Below, piece after piece: positions 62,618 through 64,000 of a DNA stretch of 64,000 nt. The translations under genes were made by a program, and so were the position numbers. This DNA comes from Sipunculus nudus (lineage: Eukaryota; Annelida; Sipuncula; Golfingiida; Sipunculidae). The notes under the pieces were generated by a model, which was given only the letters and a program-made list of their open reading frames with translations, was not told where the DNA came from and ran no database searches. Position 1 is the first letter of the stretch. The number at the start of each line of letters is the position of its first letter. The DNA is taken from the NCBI GenBank assembly GCA_026874595.1, contig CM049306.1:79324142-79388141 (forward strand), in the 5' to 3' direction.

Positions 62618-64000
62618 TTTTTAATGCAATTAATGGTATCCTATATCCTTATCATGTATCTCTTACCCTGTAAAATGTACAGTTTATCCTTTTATTATCA
62701 TTGCTACTATTATAATATATTACTATAAACCAAAGTATTTGACAATATTTGATACTAAGTTTAATAAATTCTATAGTATCACTGTCCCCTGCATGCCTCA
62801 GCTTTTTAAGTGGCTCATTAAACTGCTTGTCATGATTCGCTTATCTACCAGCCTGTCATTATTAAGTGTGCCAGTTCATCTTATAATACTCTTTTCTTAC
62901 AAGTATTTTTATAACTTGATCAAAACATGCTGAAAATAAAAAACAGCTTGCACATTTCATATTTTACTATGTATATAATTTTTGCCCCAAATTGCTGAAG
63001 ATTAAGCTTTTCAAAGCTGAGAAGGCTGGTGAATAAATTTACTGCCTCCTAGATTACCACAATGCTCTGGGGGAGGGCACCCAGACCCCCAAGTGTGTGG
63101 TCATATAATTTATATTACATATTACATATATATTACACAAATAAATATGTCTGTGCCCAGACAGCTTCTGACCCCTTCTCCTTAAGAAAAACTAGATCCC
63201 AAGCTGATATGTGACTGATGTGTCTAATATTATCTTATACTGAAGATAAAGATATAATATTTTCCATGTATATAATAACAAATATTGGAAATGATGAAAT
63301 ATATGAAAGTTTAATCAAACTTGAATATTTCAAGTGAATCTGTTTTCGACAGCAAGAGACGGTATGAGACCCTTTAATGTTATCTTCAGGATATAACATA
63401 GCAGAATAATTGATACTAGCTGCTCTTGTGGAAAATCCAAGGCTCTGTCTGATGAATATTTTTGTAATTAGCTGATTATAGGAACTAAACGACACATATT
63501 TTTATCCTGAGGTTTTTACAGGAACTTTTGTCATGTGTTTCACTAATATGATATAAAGATTACTGCTGCTAGAATTCTCCAGGAACACCCTCCCCCAAAA
63601 TATCAACATAGAAAGAAAAATCAGTCTATTCCAGAAAATCATGCAAAAAAATAAATTTTGGAAAGAGTAGTGAGGCATATACAGGGTGTACAAATTTTAA
63701 AATGAGAAGTTTTTTTTTCCGATATACAACACTGCTTAGGAAATAATGTAGATATAACGATTGTATTAAAAAGCATTTACCGGGAAATTACATGAAAGAT
63801 GCTTTGTGTTAGTTGAAGCTAAGGCGAAATTGTAAAACACAATGTTTAATCAGTGTAGTCAGTTGAGGGTAAAGTCTAAGGCGTGTTAACAGACACATGA
63901 GTTATTTGTATACACATGCATATGTTGTTGAAGTCTCTTTTACGCGAAACATATAGATGCCAAAGTGGAAAAGATAGGCCAAGAAAAATATATTCCAACA
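62618..64000. other. AT-rich end of window, no gene
   Basis: Short frames only, none with a recognisable domain. No repeat partner in the window. Confidence 0.5.

Overview
The window is metazoan nuclear DNA: intron-split genes with GT/AG borders, long non-coding stretches, AT/TA microsatellites, poly(C)/poly(G) tracts and many diverged repeat families. The extracellular adenosine deaminase genes, the repeat style and the low gene density suggest a marine invertebrate, most likely a lophotrochozoan such as a mollusc. That taxonomic call is an inference from style, not from a marker gene.

Layout. 1-4,480: no supported gene. 4,480-12,120: a compound repeat domain in which a head module (hairpin, GTTT microsatellite, nuclear-receptor-like half-sites) precedes arrays of a ~148-bp satellite with a palindromic core. 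CTCF-like motifs recur in this domain. 12,120-21,017: an inverted repeat at 13.1-13.5 kb, a diverged ~325-bp repeat family at 14.4-15.5 kb, then an AT-microsatellite-rich interval. 21,018-22,097: an intronless, membrane-anchored SAM-dependent methyltransferase gene. 22,254-24,716: a non-autonomous hAT-type element with a perfect 8-bp target-site duplication. 27,285-29,290: a second non-autonomous element with TIRs and dense GTGTCG motifs at both ends. 32.2-33.0 kb: a broken hAT transposase. 33,840-36,780: a TIR element filled with ~320-bp diverged repeats.

The main feature is an ~11-kb direct head-to-tail duplication (copy A 34,667-45,671; copy B 45,672-56,375). Each copy carries one complete three-exon gene for a 692-residue secreted ADGF/ADA2-type adenosine deaminase. 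Both proteins have a signal peptide, a full deaminase domain, a C-terminal IPT/TIG immunoglobulin-like domain and a hydrophobic C-terminus typical of a GPI-anchor signal. The predicted proteins differ at six residues. The likely role is removal of extracellular adenosine (to inosine) at the cell surface, with the TIG domain as a candidate adhesion or receptor module. The duplication may be genuine and recent, or two haplotypes placed in series by the assembler.

56,376-64,000: no gene supported; an inverted repeat at 60.46-61.12 kb and a 278-bp higher-order tandem array built around a GGTGGCGCCACC palindrome at 61.56-62.43 kb. No tRNA, rRNA or CRISPR was recognised.
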